Made by a program: the position numbers and the translations under genes. Below are positions 44,598 to 59,105 of a stretch of 64,000 bases of DNA, piece by piece. The notes under the pieces were generated by a model. That model searched no databases. It was not told where the DNA came from and worked only from the letters and a program-made list of their open reading frames with translations. How positions within the stretch are numbered: the stretch's first letter is position 1; every line of letters begins with the position of its first letter. The stretch spans positions 41,812 through 105,811 of the forward strand of contig JAAZCA010000029.1 in NCBI GenBank assembly GCA_012513515.1, in the 5' to 3' direction. Source of the stretch: Myxococcales bacterium (GTDB lineage: Bacteria; UBA10199; 2-02-FULL-44-16; JAAZCA01).

Positions 44598-44912
44598 TTA
44601 CTTCGCGCCTATTTCAGCGCCGGACCTTCTGGAGATCCTGACCTTCTCGCCCTTGACTATCTTGACGCCCAGCCTGGTGTGTTTAGCGCTCTTCTCATCA
44701 TAATACATCACGTTTGACGCGTGTATGGCGGCCTCTTTCTCCACTATTCCGCCCTGCTTGAACTGCTGGTTGGGTTTTTGATGTCTCTTCACAAAATTGG
44801 TTTTCTCAACCCAGACGAGATTTTTGCCCTGATCGACTCTCAATATCTTGCCGATCTTTCCCTTCTCTTTGCCAGCCATCACCTTTACGGTATCGCCTTT
44901 TTTGATTCTCAT
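44598..44912 (-). CDS. rplX: 50S ribosomal protein L24
   Basis: This 104-residue assembly-initiator protein begins MRIKKGDTVKVMAGKEKGK, the KOW motif region, and has the VEKTNFVKRHQKP segment. It is placed between rplN and rplE. Confidence 0.97.
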   Translation of the reverse strand: MRIKKGDTVKVMAGKEKGKIGKILRVDQGKNLVWVEKTNFVKRHQKPNQQFKQGGIVEKEAAIHASNVMYYDEKSAKHTRLGVKIVKGEKVRISRRSGAEIGAK

Positions 44913-44943
44913 AGTAACAAACCCCGTTTAATTTGCCCGCGTC

Positions 44944-45312
44944 TTATAGGACCTCTGGCGCGAGTGATATTATCTTCATGAATTTCTTGCTTCTGAGCTC
45001 TCTGGCCACCGGCCCGAAAATACGAGTACCGAGAGGCTCGCTGGCTTCGCTGATTATCACCGCCGAATTATCGTCGAATGATATGGTTGAGCCGTCGGCG
45101 CGCTTCACCGGTTTTTTTGTTCGAACTATGACCGCCTTTTTTACATCGCCCTTTTTAACCTTGGCCTTGGGCATGGCCTCCTTAACGGAGACGACTATGA
45201 TATCGCCTATCGTCGCATAGCGCCTGCGCGAACCTCCAAGGACCTTTATGCAGCGCAAAAGCTTTGCACCCGAATTATCCGCAACCTGCAGTTCCGTCAT
45301 GTGTTGAATCAT
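44944..45312 (-). CDS. rplN: 50S ribosomal protein L14
   Basis: This 122-residue protein shows [20 protein letters not shown] and [18 protein letters not shown], diagnostic of bacterial L14. It begins the spc part of the cluster directly after rpsQ. Confidence 0.98.
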   Translation of the reverse strand: MIQHMTELQVADNSGAKLLRCIKVLGGSRRRYATIGDIIVVSVKEAMPKAKVKKGDVKKAVIVRTKKPVKRADGSTISFDDNSAVIISEASEPLGTRIFGPVARELRSKKFMKIISLAPEVL

Positions 45313-45339
45313 AACAAGCTCCCGCTTTTAATTTCTTAT

Positions 45340-45591
45340 TTACTGGACGCCCTTTTCAAGGATCGTCTCGACGCACCATCTTTTCATCTTCGACAAGGGG
45401 CTGCATTCGCGTATCATCACGACATCGCCCTTAGAACACTCATTCTTTTCGTCATGAGCCATGAATTTCTTCTTTCGCCTGATGTACTTTTTGAAGAGCG
45501 GCTCCATGAAAACCCTCTCGACCATGACGGTCACGCTCTTGTCCATGGCATCGCTGACGACGACCCCGACCTTTGTTTTGCCTTTTCTCAT
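45340..45591 (-). CDS. rpsQ: 30S ribosomal protein S17
   Basis: This 83-residue OB-fold protein has GVVVSDAMDKSVTVMVERVF and the CSKGDVVMIRECSPLSKMKRW segment split by the family motif. It starts three bases after rpmC. Confidence 0.97.
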   Translation of the reverse strand: MRKGKTKVGVVVSDAMDKSVTVMVERVFMEPLFKKYIRRKKKFMAHDEKNECSKGDVVMIRECSPLSKMKRWCVETILEKGVQ

Positions 45592-45593
45592 AA

Positions 45594-45800
45594 CTAGCGA
45601 GTCTCCTTCCCGGCGGCCATCTTCTGATTCAGGATGGTATTGACCCTGGCCAGATCCCTGCGGACCTTCTTTATGTTAGCAGTCTGTTTGAGCTGCCCAG
45701 AGTTCTTGCGGAAGCGAAGGCGGAAAATTTCCTCCTCCATCTCCCCACGCATCTTGGTGAGCTCATCCACCGATTTTTCTCTAACCTCATTTGGCTTCAC
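45594..45800 (-). CDS. rpmC: 50S ribosomal protein L29
   Basis: This 68-residue two-helix protein near the exit tunnel has [20 protein letters not shown], the core of L29. It overlaps rplP by 14 bases. Confidence 0.96.
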   Translation of the reverse strand: MKPNEVREKSVDELTKMRGEMEEEIFRLRFRKNSGQLKQTANIKKVRRDLARVNTILNQKMAAGKETR

Positions 45801-46212
45801 GGTATTCCTCCCGAATCACTATCTTCGTTCTAAGCGGAAGCTTATGGGATGCGAGCCTTAAGGACTCTATCGCGAGGTCCTTCGGAACTCCCTGCATCTC
45901 GTAGAGCATCCTGCCGCGCTTGACCGCGACCACCCATTCTTCCGGGTTTCCCTTTCCCTTTCCCATCCTGACTTCGGCGGGCTTTTTGCTGATCGGCTTG
46001 TCTGGGAAAATTCTCACCCAAAGCTTGCCGCCTCTTTTTGCAGCCCTGCTCATGGCCATACGGGCCGCTTCGATCTGGCGAGCGGTGATCCTGCCATGCG
46101 TTAAAGCCTGGAGACCGAAGTCGCCGAAGGAGAGATTGCAGCCCCTGCGGGCAACGCCCCTGATGCGGCCTTTCTGTTGTTTCCTGAATTTAGTCTTGCT
46201 TGGTTGAAGCAT
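45787..46212 (-). CDS. rplP: 50S ribosomal protein L16
   Basis: This 141-residue protein begins [16 protein letters not shown] and carries [20 protein letters not shown]. It helps position tRNA in the A site. Confidence 0.98.
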   Translation of the reverse strand: MLQPSKTKFRKQQKGRIRGVARRGCNLSFGDFGLQALTHGRITARQIEAARMAMSRAAKRGGKLWVRIFPDKPISKKPAEVRMGKGKGNPEEWVVAVKRGRMLYEMQGVPKDLAIESLRLASHKLPLRTKIVIREEYREAK

Positions 46213-46229
46213 AACCGAACTCCGATGAT

Positions 46230-46898
46230 TTATTGTTCAATATTAGCCTTGGAAAAACTCTGTCCTTTTTCACCAAGTATCTCGCCCTTGTATACCCAGC
46301 TCTTCACGCCGATAATTCCGTAGGTAGTGCGCGCTTCTGCAAAACCGTATTCGATGTCGGCGCGCAGCGTATGCAGCGGAACGCGGCCTTCGCGGTACCA
46401 TTCGCTTCTGGCAAGCTCTGCACCGCCAAGACGTCCGGAGCAGTGGATCTTGATCCCGAGAGCCCCCAGCTTGAGCGCCGACTGAACGGCCTTCTTCATA
46501 GCACGACGGAATGCCACCCTCCTCACAAGCTGCTGCGCCACATTCTCAGCGACTAGCTGCGCATCTATCTCGGCCTTTCTGACTTCCTTGATGTTGACCG
46601 TGATGTCATCCTTGATGCTCTTTTGGAGATCGAGGCGTATCGAATCAATGCCAGCTCCCTTCTTGCCTATGACAAGACCAGGGCGGGCGGTGAAGATATT
46701 GACCGTCACTTTGCCAGCTGCGCGTTCGATCTCGACCTTGGAAACACCGGTGTGTTCGAGGCGTTTCTTAATCTCGCTGCGGATCAGGGCATCTTCCCTG
46801 ATCTGCCTCTGGTAAATCCCCTTAGGCGCGTACCACTTGGAAACCCAAGTTTTGGTCACTCCCAGCCTAAAGCCAATCGGATGTGTCTTCTGTCCCAT
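46230..46898 (-). CDS. rpsC: 30S ribosomal protein S3
   Basis: This 222-residue protein has the KH domain [15 protein letters not shown] and the C-terminal [21 protein letters not shown]. It acts at the mRNA entry channel. It follows rplV by 24 bases. Confidence 0.98.
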   Translation of the reverse strand: MGQKTHPIGFRLGVTKTWVSKWYAPKGIYQRQIREDALIRSEIKKRLEHTGVSKVEIERAAGKVTVNIFTARPGLVIGKKGAGIDSIRLDLQKSIKDDITVNIKEVRKAEIDAQLVAENVAQQLVRRVAFRRAMKKAVQSALKLGALGIKIHCSGRLGGAELARSEWYREGRVPLHTLRADIEYGFAEARTTYGIIGVKSWVYKGEILGEKGQSFSKANIEQ

Positions 46899-46922
46899 AT
46901 CAACTCCAAATCGGATTAGAAA

Positions 46923-47249
46923 TTAACGTTCCTGTAAAGTCAGACTCACCTTGCTCGATCTCTTGAGTATCTTGGTAGCCATTCCGCGCGCCCTGGGCAT
47001 CCAACGTTTCATCGTAGGACCGCCGTCGACGAGCAACTCTTTTATATAGAGGTTATCCAAATCAACTCCGCCCTTCTGATCGGCATTGGCCACAGCCGAT
47101 TTGATCAGCTTTGCCAAGGGTTTCGCCGCTTCACGACTGGAGAACTTCAAAAAGTCCAAGGCCTTCTGAACATTCTTGCCGCGAACCTGGTCAGCCACGA
47201 AGCGCATCTTGCGCGGAGTTATTCGCACCATCTTTATTTTTGCCTTCAT
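46923..47249 (-). CDS. rplV: 50S ribosomal protein L22
   Basis: This 108-residue exit-tunnel protein shows [18 protein letters not shown] and the loop [20 protein letters not shown]. It overlaps rpsS by four bases. Confidence 0.98.
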   Translation of the reverse strand: MKAKIKMVRITPRKMRFVADQVRGKNVQKALDFLKFSSREAAKPLAKLIKSAVANADQKGGVDLDNLYIKELLVDGGPTMKRWMPRARGMATKILKRSSKVSLTLQER

Positions 47250-47542
47250 GCGGCACCTCCAGTCTCGGCCACCTTGGTTTTCTTATCGCCGGAGTGCCCT
47301 CTGAAAACTCTGGTCATTGCGAACTCACCGAGTTTGTGCCCGACCATATTTTCTGTCACAAAGACCGGTATGAATTTGCGACCATTGTGCACCGCGATGG
47401 TAAGCCCGACCATGTCCGGAATTATCGTGGAACGGCGGGACCAGGTCTTGATGAGCTGTTTGCTCCTCTCCTGCTGCGCTTTTTCAACCTTGCGCAGAAG
47501 GTGATCGTCAATGAATGGACCTTTTTTCAGCGAACGTGTCAT
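47246..47542 (-). CDS. rpsS: 30S ribosomal protein S19
   Basis: This 98-residue protein begins [19 protein letters not shown] and has [15 protein letters not shown], both diagnostic. It binds the 30S head with S13. Confidence 0.98.
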   Translation of the reverse strand: MTRSLKKGPFIDDHLLRKVEKAQQERSKQLIKTWSRRSTIIPDMVGLTIAVHNGRKFIPVFVTENMVGHKLGEFAMTRVFRGHSGDKKTKVAETGGAA

Positions 47543-47563
47543 ACATCACCCTATAGTTAAGAG

Positions 47564-48388
47564 TTATTTCCTTCGATCTTTTATAATGAAGCGATCGGTA
47601 CGCGAATTGTTGCGCGTCTTCATGCCCTTTGTGCACCAGCCCCACGGAGAGACCGGGTTTCTTCCGCCCTTGGTTTTGCCTTCGCCTCCGCCGTGCGGAT
47701 GATCGACCGGGTTCATAGCTGTACCGCGAACATGCGGTCTGAAGCCCATTCGACGGACCCTGCCAGCTTTGCCGATCTGAATCTTCTCGTGATCGATGTT
47801 TCCGATCTGGCCGACGGTCGCAAAACAATCCTTATGGATCATCCTGACTTCTCCAGAAGGGAGTTTCACCTGGCAATACATTCCCTCCCTCGCCATCAAT
47901 TGAGCCACAGCTCCTGCACTTCTTACTATCTTGCCGCCGGCTCCCGGCATGAGCTCTATATTGTGAATTTCGGTACCGAGCGGCATATTGCGAAGCGGCA
48001 TTGCATTGCCCGGGGAAACTTCAACGGTCTCGCCAGAGATCACGCTCTGACCAACCGTCATCCCGATCGGAGAGAGTATGTAGCGCTTCTCGCCATCGGC
48101 ATAGGAGAGCAGGGCTATTCTGGCTGAACGGTTAGGATCGTACTCGATCGCGATGACCTTAGCCGGAACGTCGCGTTTATCCCTTCTGAAATCTATGATG
48201 CGATATTTTTTCTTCGCACCGCCACCGCGATGGCGCATCGTAATTTTGCCACTGTTGTTGCGGCCGCCGGACTTCTTTATCGATACGACAAGAGACTTCT
48301 CCGGAACAGACTTGGTGACTTCGGCAAAATCCGAGACGGTCATGCCCCTGCGACCTGCTGTAATCGGTTTATATATCTTGTTAGCCAT
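47564..48388 (-). CDS. rplB: 50S ribosomal protein L2
   Basis: This 274-residue primary 23S rRNA-binding protein has the [18 protein letters not shown] core and the conserved peptidyl-transferase-proximal [14 protein letters not shown]. It lies between rplW and rpsS. Confidence 0.98.
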   Translation of the reverse strand: MANKIYKPITAGRRGMTVSDFAEVTKSVPEKSLVVSIKKSGGRNNSGKITMRHRGGGAKKKYRIIDFRRDKRDVPAKVIAIEYDPNRSARIALLSYADGEKRYILSPIGMTVGQSVISGETVEVSPGNAMPLRNMPLGTEIHNIELMPGAGGKIVRSAGAVAQLMAREGMYCQVKLPSGEVRMIHKDCFATVGQIGNIDHEKIQIGKAGRVRRMGFRPHVRGTAMNPVDHPHGGGEGKTKGGRNPVSPWGWCTKGMKTRNNSRTDRFIIKDRRK

Positions 48389-48442
48389 AATTAAACCTCG
48401 CTCATACCCAACATGGGCGGGTGATCAAACGTTGACGGTTTA

Positions 48443-48730
48443 TCAGACACCTTCCGCAAAGCTTATCTGATTATTCTCGGCCAGCTTCACCACGGCTTTT
48501 TTCCAATCAGCGGCCTTGCCAACATTCTTCCCTACCCTCTTGTACTTTCCGGGGACCACCATGGTCTTTATTTCCACAACCTTGACCTTGAAGAGACCCT
48601 CGACAGCGTTTCTGATATCGTTTTTGGTTGCTCTTCTCTCTACGGCGAACACATACTGGTTAGCGGACTGCTGCGCCAGCGAGCTCTTTTCCGTAATCAG
48701 CGGCTTTTTGATGACGTCTGTTATCTTCAC
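48443..48730 (-). CDS. rplW: 50S ribosomal protein L23
   Basis: This 95-residue protein at the tunnel exit docks trigger factor and SRP. It shows IKKPLITEKSSLA and VKVVEIKTMVVPGKYKR. It overlaps rplD as ATGA. Confidence 0.97.
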   Translation of the reverse strand: MKITDVIKKPLITEKSSLAQQSANQYVFAVERRATKNDIRNAVEGLFKVKVVEIKTMVVPGKYKRVGKNVGKAADWKKAVVKLAENNQISFAEGV

Positions 48731-49347
48731 GGTTTAAGCACCTCCTGAACTTTCTCCAACGCCTGCTTCATTATGATTGCGTGATCGTAGCGCAAAAGGT
48801 CGTACACATTGATACCCTCTGCCCTGACCAGTTTAAGGTGCTTGATGTTCCTGACCGACTTCTCCAATTTCTCGTCCTTCGCATCGACTACGAGAAGGCA
48901 GCTCTCAACACCGAGAGTCTTTAGGAAAGCGACTACCGGCTTGGTCTTGATCTCCTTCACAGGAAACTCATCCAGAATTATGAGCCTGCCCTCGCCGCTT
49001 TTCGCGGAGAGCGCTGAGCGAAGCCCGGCCTTGCGAGCCTTTTTCGGGATCTCGTAACTGTAATCCCTGGGTTTCGGTCCGAACGCCTTGCCGCCGCCGA
49101 CAAATATTCCGGCCTTCATAGAGCCATGACGAGCTCTGCCGGTTCCCTTCTGACGATACATCTTGGCGGTCGTGGCGTTAATCTCGCCGCGCGACTTGCA
49201 GAAGGAAGTCCCCCTGCGACGATTGGCGAGTTGCATCTTCACATTTTCGTAAAGAAGCGCCTCATTGATCTTCGTGGCAAAGATCTCGTCAGAGAGATCC
49301 ACGCTGCCGACTTCCTTGTTCTCGACATTTATGACTTTCGCCTTCAC
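48727..49347 (-). CDS. rplD: 50S ribosomal protein L4
   Basis: This 206-residue protein lines the exit tunnel. GTG 49347 has AAGGAG six bases upstream and gives the family N-terminus VKAKVINVENKEVGSVDL; ATG 49380 would add 11 unconserved residues. The loop YRQKGTGRARHGSMKAGIFV is intact. Confidence 0.95.
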   Translation of the reverse strand: MKAKVINVENKEVGSVDLSDEIFATKINEALLYENVKMQLANRRRGTSFCKSRGEINATTAKMYRQKGTGRARHGSMKAGIFVGGGKAFGPKPRDYSYEIPKKARKAGLRSALSAKSGEGRLIILDEFPVKEIKTKPVVAFLKTLGVESCLLVVDAKDEKLEKSVRNIKHLKLVRAEGINVYDLLRYDHAIIMKQALEKVQEVLKP

Positions 49348-49391
49348 AGTAAACTCCTTTTTAAAGCGGGGAGCCCGCATTCACTCCATCG

Positions 49392-50135
49392 TTATTTTTG
49401 TTCCTCTGTCGCAGCCTCTGTAGCCGGAACATCGGCTTTGGATTCTGCAACCGGCGCGAGATCCGCGGAAGAATTGCCGGCAGCTTTCTTGAGCTCCGGC
49501 CTCTCGCTGATACAGCCATTGGAAAGAACGATCTCGACCAACCCCTCCCTACAACCCGGGATAGCTCCCCTGATAAGTATGGCGTTTTCTTCCGGCAGTA
49601 CAGCTGCGACCTGAAGATTTTTTATCGTTACTGCGGTATCGCCCATGTGGCCGGGAAGCCCAGTGTTCTTGAAAACCCTTCCAGGCCAGGTTCTCATGCC
49701 TATGGAACCGGGACGGCGGTGAAAAGTCGAACCATGGGCGGTTGGTCCGCCATGCTTCCCATGCCTCTTCATGACGCCCTGAAAACCGCGACCCTTAGAA
49801 AAACCGCTTACCGCAACCATGTCACCTACCCTGAAGCCAGAGACACAAAGTTCATCGCCCTGATTGAAGGCTGTCACATCGTCTATTCTAAACTCCTTCA
49901 GATGAGCGAACAAAGGCAAAGACTTCTTCTCGAAGTGGCCGCGCATCGGCTTGGTCATCCTGCTAGCCCTCTTTGAAGCGTAGCCTAGTTGAAGCGCATT
50001 GTAGCCATCTCTGTCGATGGTTTTTTTCTGAACCACGACACAGGGGCCAAGTTCCACGACCGTCACAGGGATGTAGGTGCCGTTCTGATCGAATATCTGC
50101 GTCATACCCTTCTTTTTTCCAATCAAACCTAGCAT
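49392..50135 (-). CDS. rplC: 50S ribosomal protein L3 with C-terminal extension
   Basis: This 247-residue protein has the L3 core to about residue 208 ([37 protein letters not shown]). About 38 extra residues rich in Ala, Glu and Ser follow. The core contacts the peptidyl transferase centre; the tail has no known role. Confidence 0.96.
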   Translation of the reverse strand: MLGLIGKKKGMTQIFDQNGTYIPVTVVELGPCVVVQKKTIDRDGYNALQLGYASKRASRMTKPMRGHFEKKSLPLFAHLKEFRIDDVTAFNQGDELCVSGFRVGDMVAVSGFSKGRGFQGVMKRHGKHGGPTAHGSTFHRRPGSIGMRTWPGRVFKNTGLPGHMGDTAVTIKNLQVAAVLPEENAILIRGAIPGCREGLVEIVLSNGCISERPELKKAAGNSSADLAPVAESKADVPATEAATEEQK

Positions 50136-50153
50136 GGGAAACCTCTCGTTCTT

Positions 50154-50480
50154 TTATATCATTTTAATTTCGACATCGACGCCTGAGGAAAGTTCCAACT
50201 TCATCAGGGAATCCACCGTCTGCTGCGTGGGCTCAAGGATGTCGATAAGCCTCTTGTGCGTCCTTATCTCGAACTGCTCCTGCGAACGCTTGTCCACATG
50301 GGGGCTTCTCAGGACGCAATACTTCTCTATCTTCGTCGGAAGCGGAATAGGCCCGGCGATATGCGCGCCAGTCCTCTGGACCGTACCGACGATCTCATGC
50401 GCCGACTGGTCCAGCAGCTTGTGATCATAAGCCTTGAGCCTGATCCTGATTTTCTGTCCTTTGTCATATTGCGTGCTCAT
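50154..50480 (-). CDS. rpsJ: 30S ribosomal protein S10
   Basis: This 108-residue protein also acts in transcription antitermination with NusB in other bacteria. ATG 50480 has GAGGAG just upstream. Family segments are [21 protein letters not shown] and [13 protein letters not shown]. tuf ends 14 bases before it, so there is no room for an E. coli-like S10 leader. Confidence 0.97.
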   Translation of the reverse strand: MSTQYDKGQKIRIRLKAYDHKLLDQSAHEIVGTVQRTGAHIAGPIPLPTKIEKYCVLRSPHVDKRSQEQFEIRTHKRLIDILEPTQQTVDSLMKLELSSGVDVEIKMI

Positions 50481-50494
50481 ATATCTCCTCACGT

Positions 50495-51685
50495 CTATTC
50501 TATAATTTCGGTGACCACTCCGGCGCCGACTGTACGACCGCCCTCGCGCACCGCAAACCTGAGTTCCTTTTCAAGTGCAATAGGGGCTATCAACTCTACT
50601 TCAGCAGCCACGTTGTCTCCCGGCATCACCATCTCTATATTGTCCGGCAACTGTAAAACCCCTGTAACATCAGTCGTCCTGAAATAAAACTGAGGTCGAT
50701 ACCCTTTAAAAAACGGCGTGTGCCTCCCGCCCTCCTCTTTCGTCAGCACGTAGATCTCCGACTTGAACTTTCTGTGCGGCGCTATCGAAGCGGGCCTCGC
50801 AACCACCTGCCCTCTTTCTACATCCTCCCTCTTGGTGCCTCTAAGGAGAAGACCGACATTATCGCCCGCCTCACCTTCATCGAGAATCTTTTTAAACATC
50901 TCTACACCGGTAACGACCGTGCTTTGAGTTTCCCTTAGCCCTACTATCTGAACTTCCTCGCCGGCCTTAACAACTCCTCTTTCAATTCTTCCCGTGACCA
51001 CTGTTCCGCGCCCTGAAATGCTGAAAACGTCCTCTATCGGCATCAGAAAAGGCTTTTCCACGGGGCGTTCCGGCTCGGGTATGTAGGAATCAATCGCGTC
51101 GATCAACTTCCGTATCGAACTGTATCCCACATCCGACGGGTCGCCTTCCATCGCTTTAAGGGCCGACCCTCTTACAACCGGTATTTCATCGCCAGGGAAC
51201 TCGTAGCGGTTGAGAAGCTCTCTTATCTCAAGCTCTACCAGGTCCAACAGCTCAGGATCATCGACCAGATCCACCTTGTTCATGTATACTACAATCCTCG
51301 GTACTCCAACCTGCCTTGCGAGAAGTATGTGCTCTCGCGTCTGAGGCATCGGTCCATCGGCAGCGCTAACGACCAGGACCGCTCCGTCCATCTGCGCCGC
51401 GCCGGTTATCATGTTCTTCACATAATCAGCATGCCCGGGGCAATCTACGTGAGCATAGTGGCGATTCTCCGACTGATACTCAACGTGCGCCGTCGCTATC
51501 GTGATGCCACGATCCTTCTCTTCGGGCGCCTTATCTATCTTGTCAAAGGACGTCTCCTCCGCCAGCTTTTTCGTCGCCAAATACTTAGTTATAGCGCTCG
51601 TCAGCGAGGTCTTTCCATGGTCAACGTGCCCTATCGTTCCAACGTTGACGTGCGGCTTCGTCCTCTCAAACCTCGCTTTAGACAT
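50495..51685 (-). CDS. tuf: Elongation factor Tu
   Basis: This 396-residue GTPase delivers aminoacyl-tRNA. G-domain motifs are [10 protein letters not shown], the effector [21 protein letters not shown] and NKVD. It is the only tuf in the window and stands between fusA and rpsJ, joining the str and S10 units. Confidence 0.98.
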   Translation of the reverse strand: MSKARFERTKPHVNVGTIGHVDHGKTSLTSAITKYLATKKLAEETSFDKIDKAPEEKDRGITIATAHVEYQSENRHYAHVDCPGHADYVKNMITGAAQMDGAVLVVSAADGPMPQTREHILLARQVGVPRIVVYMNKVDLVDDPELLDLVELEIRELLNRYEFPGDEIPVVRGSALKAMEGDPSDVGYSSIRKLIDAIDSYIPEPERPVEKPFLMPIEDVFSISGRGTVVTGRIERGVVKAGEEVQIVGLRETQSTVVTGVEMFKKILDEGEAGDNVGLLLRGTKREDVERGQVVARPASIAPHRKFKSEIYVLTKEEGGRHTPFFKGYRPQFYFRTTDVTGVLQLPDNIEMVMPGDNVAAEVELIAPIALEKELRFAVREGGRTVGAGVVTEIIE

Positions 51686-51709
51686 CGCCCCTCCGGCAAG
51701 GTCGGCGCA

Positions 51710-53800
51710 TTATCTCACACCCTGGGACCTTGCTATTATTTCATCCGCGACGCTCTTCGGTGCCAGCTCATAGTGCGAAAACTGCATCGTGTAGGTGGCC
51801 CTTCCCTGCGTAGCGCTTCTCAAGTCGGTCGAATACCCAAACATCTTTGAAAGAGGAACCTTCGATGCTATTATCTGCGAACCGGCATGGGATTCGCTCT
51901 TAATAATCTTGCCTCTCCTAGCCGTCAGATCGCCAGTCACAGCGCCGAGGTAATCATCCGGCACGACGACTTCAACGGACATTATCGGCTCTAAGATAAT
52001 CGGCGAAGCCTTACGAACAGCGTCCTTAAAGGCCATCGAAGCACAAATCTTAAAGGCCATATCCGACGAATCGACCTCATGATACGAGCCATCGAAAACG
52101 CTGACCTTCACATCGACCAGAGGATAGCCAGCGATAACTCCGCCCTGCATCGCCTCTTCAATGCCCTTCTTCACTGCCGTCATATATTCCCTGGGAATGG
52201 AACCGCCCTTGGTATCATCCGTGAAGTGAAGACCGCTGCCTCTTTCTCCAGGAGCAACGGTAAGGCATACGTGAGCATACTGTCCCCTGCCGCCTGTCTG
52301 CTTGACATACTTGTTTTCGATTTCGGCAAGCTTCGTCACGCTCTCGCGATAAGCGACCTGCGGCTTACCGACGTTGGCCTCCACACCAAACTCGCGCACG
52401 AGCCTATCGACGATGATCTCGAGATGAAGTTCTCCCATTCCGGAGATGACGGTCTGGGCCGTTTCCTGATCCACGGAAACCTTAAAGGTAGGATCTTCAT
52501 GCGCCAGCTTCTGCAGCGAAAGACCCAATCTCTCCTCATCGGCTCTGGTCTTTGGCTCGATTGCAATGGATATAACCGGTTCCGGAAATTCCATCTTTTC
52601 GAGGACTATCGGTTTTCCTTCATTGCAAAGAGTGTCGCCAGTTCCGGTGAACTTCAAACCGACCGCAGCCAGGATATCTCCAGCCTCGGCCATACCTACC
52701 TCTTCACGCTTATTAGCGTGCATCCTGAGAACTCGGCCGATCCTTTCGCGTTTACCCTTAACGGAATTCCAGAGCGACTGTCCGCTCTCGACCCTTCCGG
52801 AATAAACCCTGAAGTAAGTGAGCTGACCGACGTAAGGATCGGTCATCACCTTGAACGCAAGGGCCGCAAAGGGCTCTTCGATCGAGGACTTTCTGGTTTC
52901 GATCAATTCCTCTTTTGAAGGGTTGACGCCCTGAACAGGAGGAATGTCGATCGGAGCAGGCAGAAGATTTACTATGGCATCAAGAAGAAGCTGTACGCCC
53001 TTGTTCTTGAAAGCCGATCCGCAGAAAACGGGATTTACCTTCATCTGCAGCGTCGCTTTGCGCGCAGCTGAGATTATTTCCTCTTCCGAAAGCTCATGGC
53101 TTTCGAGGTACTTATGAAGAATTGCATCGTCGGCTTCGACGACAGACTCGATCATCAGTTCCCTGTATTCGGCCGCCCGCGCCTTCATCTCTTCAGGGAT
53201 CTCGACAATCTCGAAAACCGATCCCTTTTCACTGTCGCTAAAGATGACCGCTTTGTTACGTACCAAATCAACTACACCTCTGTGTTCAGATTCAGTGCCG
53301 AGAGGAAGTTGAAACGCGACGGCGTTTACCCCTAGCCTGTCCTTCATCATCTGGATGGTCCTGAAAAAATTGGCGCCGATGCGGTCCATCTTGTTTACGA
53401 AGGCTATCATCGGCACATTATGGCGCCTGGCTTGTCTCCATACTGTTTCCGATTGGGGCTCAACGCCAGCGACTGAATCAAACAAACCTACCGCACCATC
53501 GAGAACTCTGAGGCTTCTTTCGACCTCGGCTGTGAAGTCCACGTGACCCGGCGTATCTATTATATTGATGGTGCAATCTTTCCATTTGCAGGTAGTGGCA
53601 GCCGATGTGATCGTTATACCGCGTTCCTGCTCCTGCTCCATCCAGTCCATCACGGCAGTGCCTTCATGAACCTCACCGAGCTTATAAGTGACGCCTGTAT
53701 AAAAAAGGATGCGCTCGGAAACGGTAGTTTTCCCCGCGTCGATATGCGCGACTATCCCGATATTTCTTATCTTCTCTAGATTTAAACCAGCACCTATCAT
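51710..53800 (-). CDS. fusA: Elongation factor G
   Basis: This 696-residue translocase has G motifs AHIDAGKTT, the [11 protein letters not shown] switch, DTPGHVDF and NKMDR, then domains II-V to the normal end. It is flanked by rpsG and tuf as in the str operon. Confidence 0.98.
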   Translation of the reverse strand: MIGAGLNLEKIRNIGIVAHIDAGKTTVSERILFYTGVTYKLGEVHEGTAVMDWMEQEQERGITITSAATTCKWKDCTINIIDTPGHVDFTAEVERSLRVLDGAVGLFDSVAGVEPQSETVWRQARRHNVPMIAFVNKMDRIGANFFRTIQMMKDRLGVNAVAFQLPLGTESEHRGVVDLVRNKAVIFSDSEKGSVFEIVEIPEEMKARAAEYRELMIESVVEADDAILHKYLESHELSEEEIISAARKATLQMKVNPVFCGSAFKNKGVQLLLDAIVNLLPAPIDIPPVQGVNPSKEELIETRKSSIEEPFAALAFKVMTDPYVGQLTYFRVYSGRVESGQSLWNSVKGKRERIGRVLRMHANKREEVGMAEAGDILAAVGLKFTGTGDTLCNEGKPIVLEKMEFPEPVISIAIEPKTRADEERLGLSLQKLAHEDPTFKVSVDQETAQTVISGMGELHLEIIVDRLVREFGVEANVGKPQVAYRESVTKLAEIENKYVKQTGGRGQYAHVCLTVAPGERGSGLHFTDDTKGGSIPREYMTAVKKGIEEAMQGGVIAGYPLVDVKVSVFDGSYHEVDSSDMAFKICASMAFKDAVRKASPIILEPIMSVEVVVPDDYLGAVTGDLTARRGKIIKSESHAGSQIIASKVPLSKMFGYSTDLRSATQGRATYTMQFSHYELAPKSVADEIIARSQGVR

Positions 53801-53878
53801 AAAACCTTCCTTACAGACCCGCCTGACAATACATCAGTTATACTGCAGCATGCTATCAAAGAGCATCCCGCTGATTGA

Positions 53879-54352
53879 CTACCAGCGGTAGTGGGCAAAA
53901 GCCTTGTTGGCCTCGGCCATCTTATGAGTATCCTCGCGCTTCTTTACCGCAGCGCCCTTATTCTCCAGAGCCTCAAGCAGCTCTGCGGCAATTCTATCCT
54001 TCATAGTGTTCTCGCCGCGCGATCTTGCGGCGCCGAGCAACCAGCGAAGCCCAAGTGAAATCTTTCTGTCGGAGCGCACTTCCGTCGGAACCTGGTAAGT
54101 TGCACCGCCGACCCTGCGCGACCTGACTTCAACTATCGGCTTTATGTTTTCCATCGCCTGCTTGAAGATCTTCACAGGATCATCCTGTTTCTTCTCCTGC
54201 AGAACGTCGAAAGCGCCGTAGACGATCTTTTCTGCTATCGACTTCTTTCCGCTCCACATCAAATTCGTAATAAACTTGGAGACCAGCTGATCGCCATACT
54301 TCGGATCCGCAACAACCGTCCTCTTAAGACTTCCTCTTTTTTTCCTTGGCAT
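53879..54352 (-). CDS. rpsG: 30S ribosomal protein S7
   Basis: This 157-residue 16S rRNA head organiser has [20 protein letters not shown] and [18 protein letters not shown]. In E. coli S7 represses the str operon. It lies between rpsL and fusA. Confidence 0.98.
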   Translation of the reverse strand: MPRKKRGSLKRTVVADPKYGDQLVSKFITNLMWSGKKSIAEKIVYGAFDVLQEKKQDDPVKIFKQAMENIKPIVEVRSRRVGGATYQVPTEVRSDRKISLGLRWLLGAARSRGENTMKDRIAAELLEALENKGAAVKKREDTHKMAEANKAFAHYRW

Positions 54353-54407
54353 CGCCTACCTCTTATAAATCATTCCTGAGTTAAAACCCGCCTAGACAAA
54401 AAACCGA

Positions 54408-54779
54408 TTACTTCGGCCTTTTTGCACCATACTTGGAACGGCTCTTCCTCCTATTTTCAACACCGGTAGAATCCAGAGTTCCACGAACTATATGATAGCG
54501 AACTCCGGGGATATCCTTGACACGACCACCGCGCACCATCACAACTGAGTGCTCCTGCAGGTTGTGCCCCTCACCCGGTATGTAAGATGTAACTTCAATT
54601 CCATTCGTAAGACGAATTCTGGCAACCTTTCTCAAAGCCGAGTTAGGTTTCTTAGGGGTGGCTGTATAAACTCGAACACAGACGCCCCTCTTCTGCGGAC
54701 ACCGCATTAGAGCGGGAGAAGATGTTCTCACCTTCAATTTCCGTCTTCCGACCCTAACCAATTGATTTATAGTTGGCAT
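54408..54779 (-). CDS. rpsL: 30S ribosomal protein S12
   Basis: This 123-residue decoding-site protein has the streptomycin loop [17 protein letters not shown] and the [20 protein letters not shown] segment. Lysines at the usual resistance sites are in the sensitive-type context. A promoter candidate lies 105-133 bases upstream. Confidence 0.98.
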   Translation of the reverse strand: MPTINQLVRVGRRKLKVRTSSPALMRCPQKRGVCVRVYTATPKKPNSALRKVARIRLTNGIEVTSYIPGEGHNLQEHSVVMVRGGRVKDIPGVRYHIVRGTLDSTGVENRRKSRSKYGAKRPK

Positions 54780-54853
54780 AACACTCCATTTCCGTCTTTT
54801 TCAGGCGACGTGAGCCTATCAATTTTACCTTCAATTACGGGAAGTTACATGAA

Positions 54854-54882
54854 CCGCCGCCTCACCTAAGGCGAAGCGGCGG
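54854..54882. other. Strong 13-bp hairpin in the rpoC-rpsL spacer
   Basis: CCGCCGCCTCACC (54854-54866) pairs with GGCGAAGCGGCGG (54870-54882) around a three-base loop; on the minus strand the stem includes two G-U pairs. It lies 73 bases after the rpoC stop and 75 before rpsL. No T run follows, so it may be a processing or pausing site rather than a terminator. Confidence 0.5.
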
Positions 54883-54883
54883 G

Positions 54884-54912
54884 ACCCTAACAAAAGGACT
54901 TTTCGAAGTCAA
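54884..54912 (-). promoter_or_regulatory. Candidate promoter of the str genes (rpsL-rpsG-fusA-tuf)
   Basis: On the minus strand TTGACT (54912-54907) and TAGGGT (54889-54884) are 17 bases apart. The start would fall near 54877, inside the 5' arm of the adjacent hairpin. Confidence 0.45.
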
Positions 54913-54954
54913 GGTATTTACACAACTTTTTTAACGTAAAGTCATTTCTAATAG

Positions 54955-59088
<4,134 letters not shown>

Positions 59089-59105
59089 AACGCTCCCAGA
59101 AATTA

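Noticed and set aside
49348..49380. ATG 49380 as rplD start
   Set aside because: It adds 11 residues that do not fit L4, while GTG 49347 has a clear AAGGAG site.
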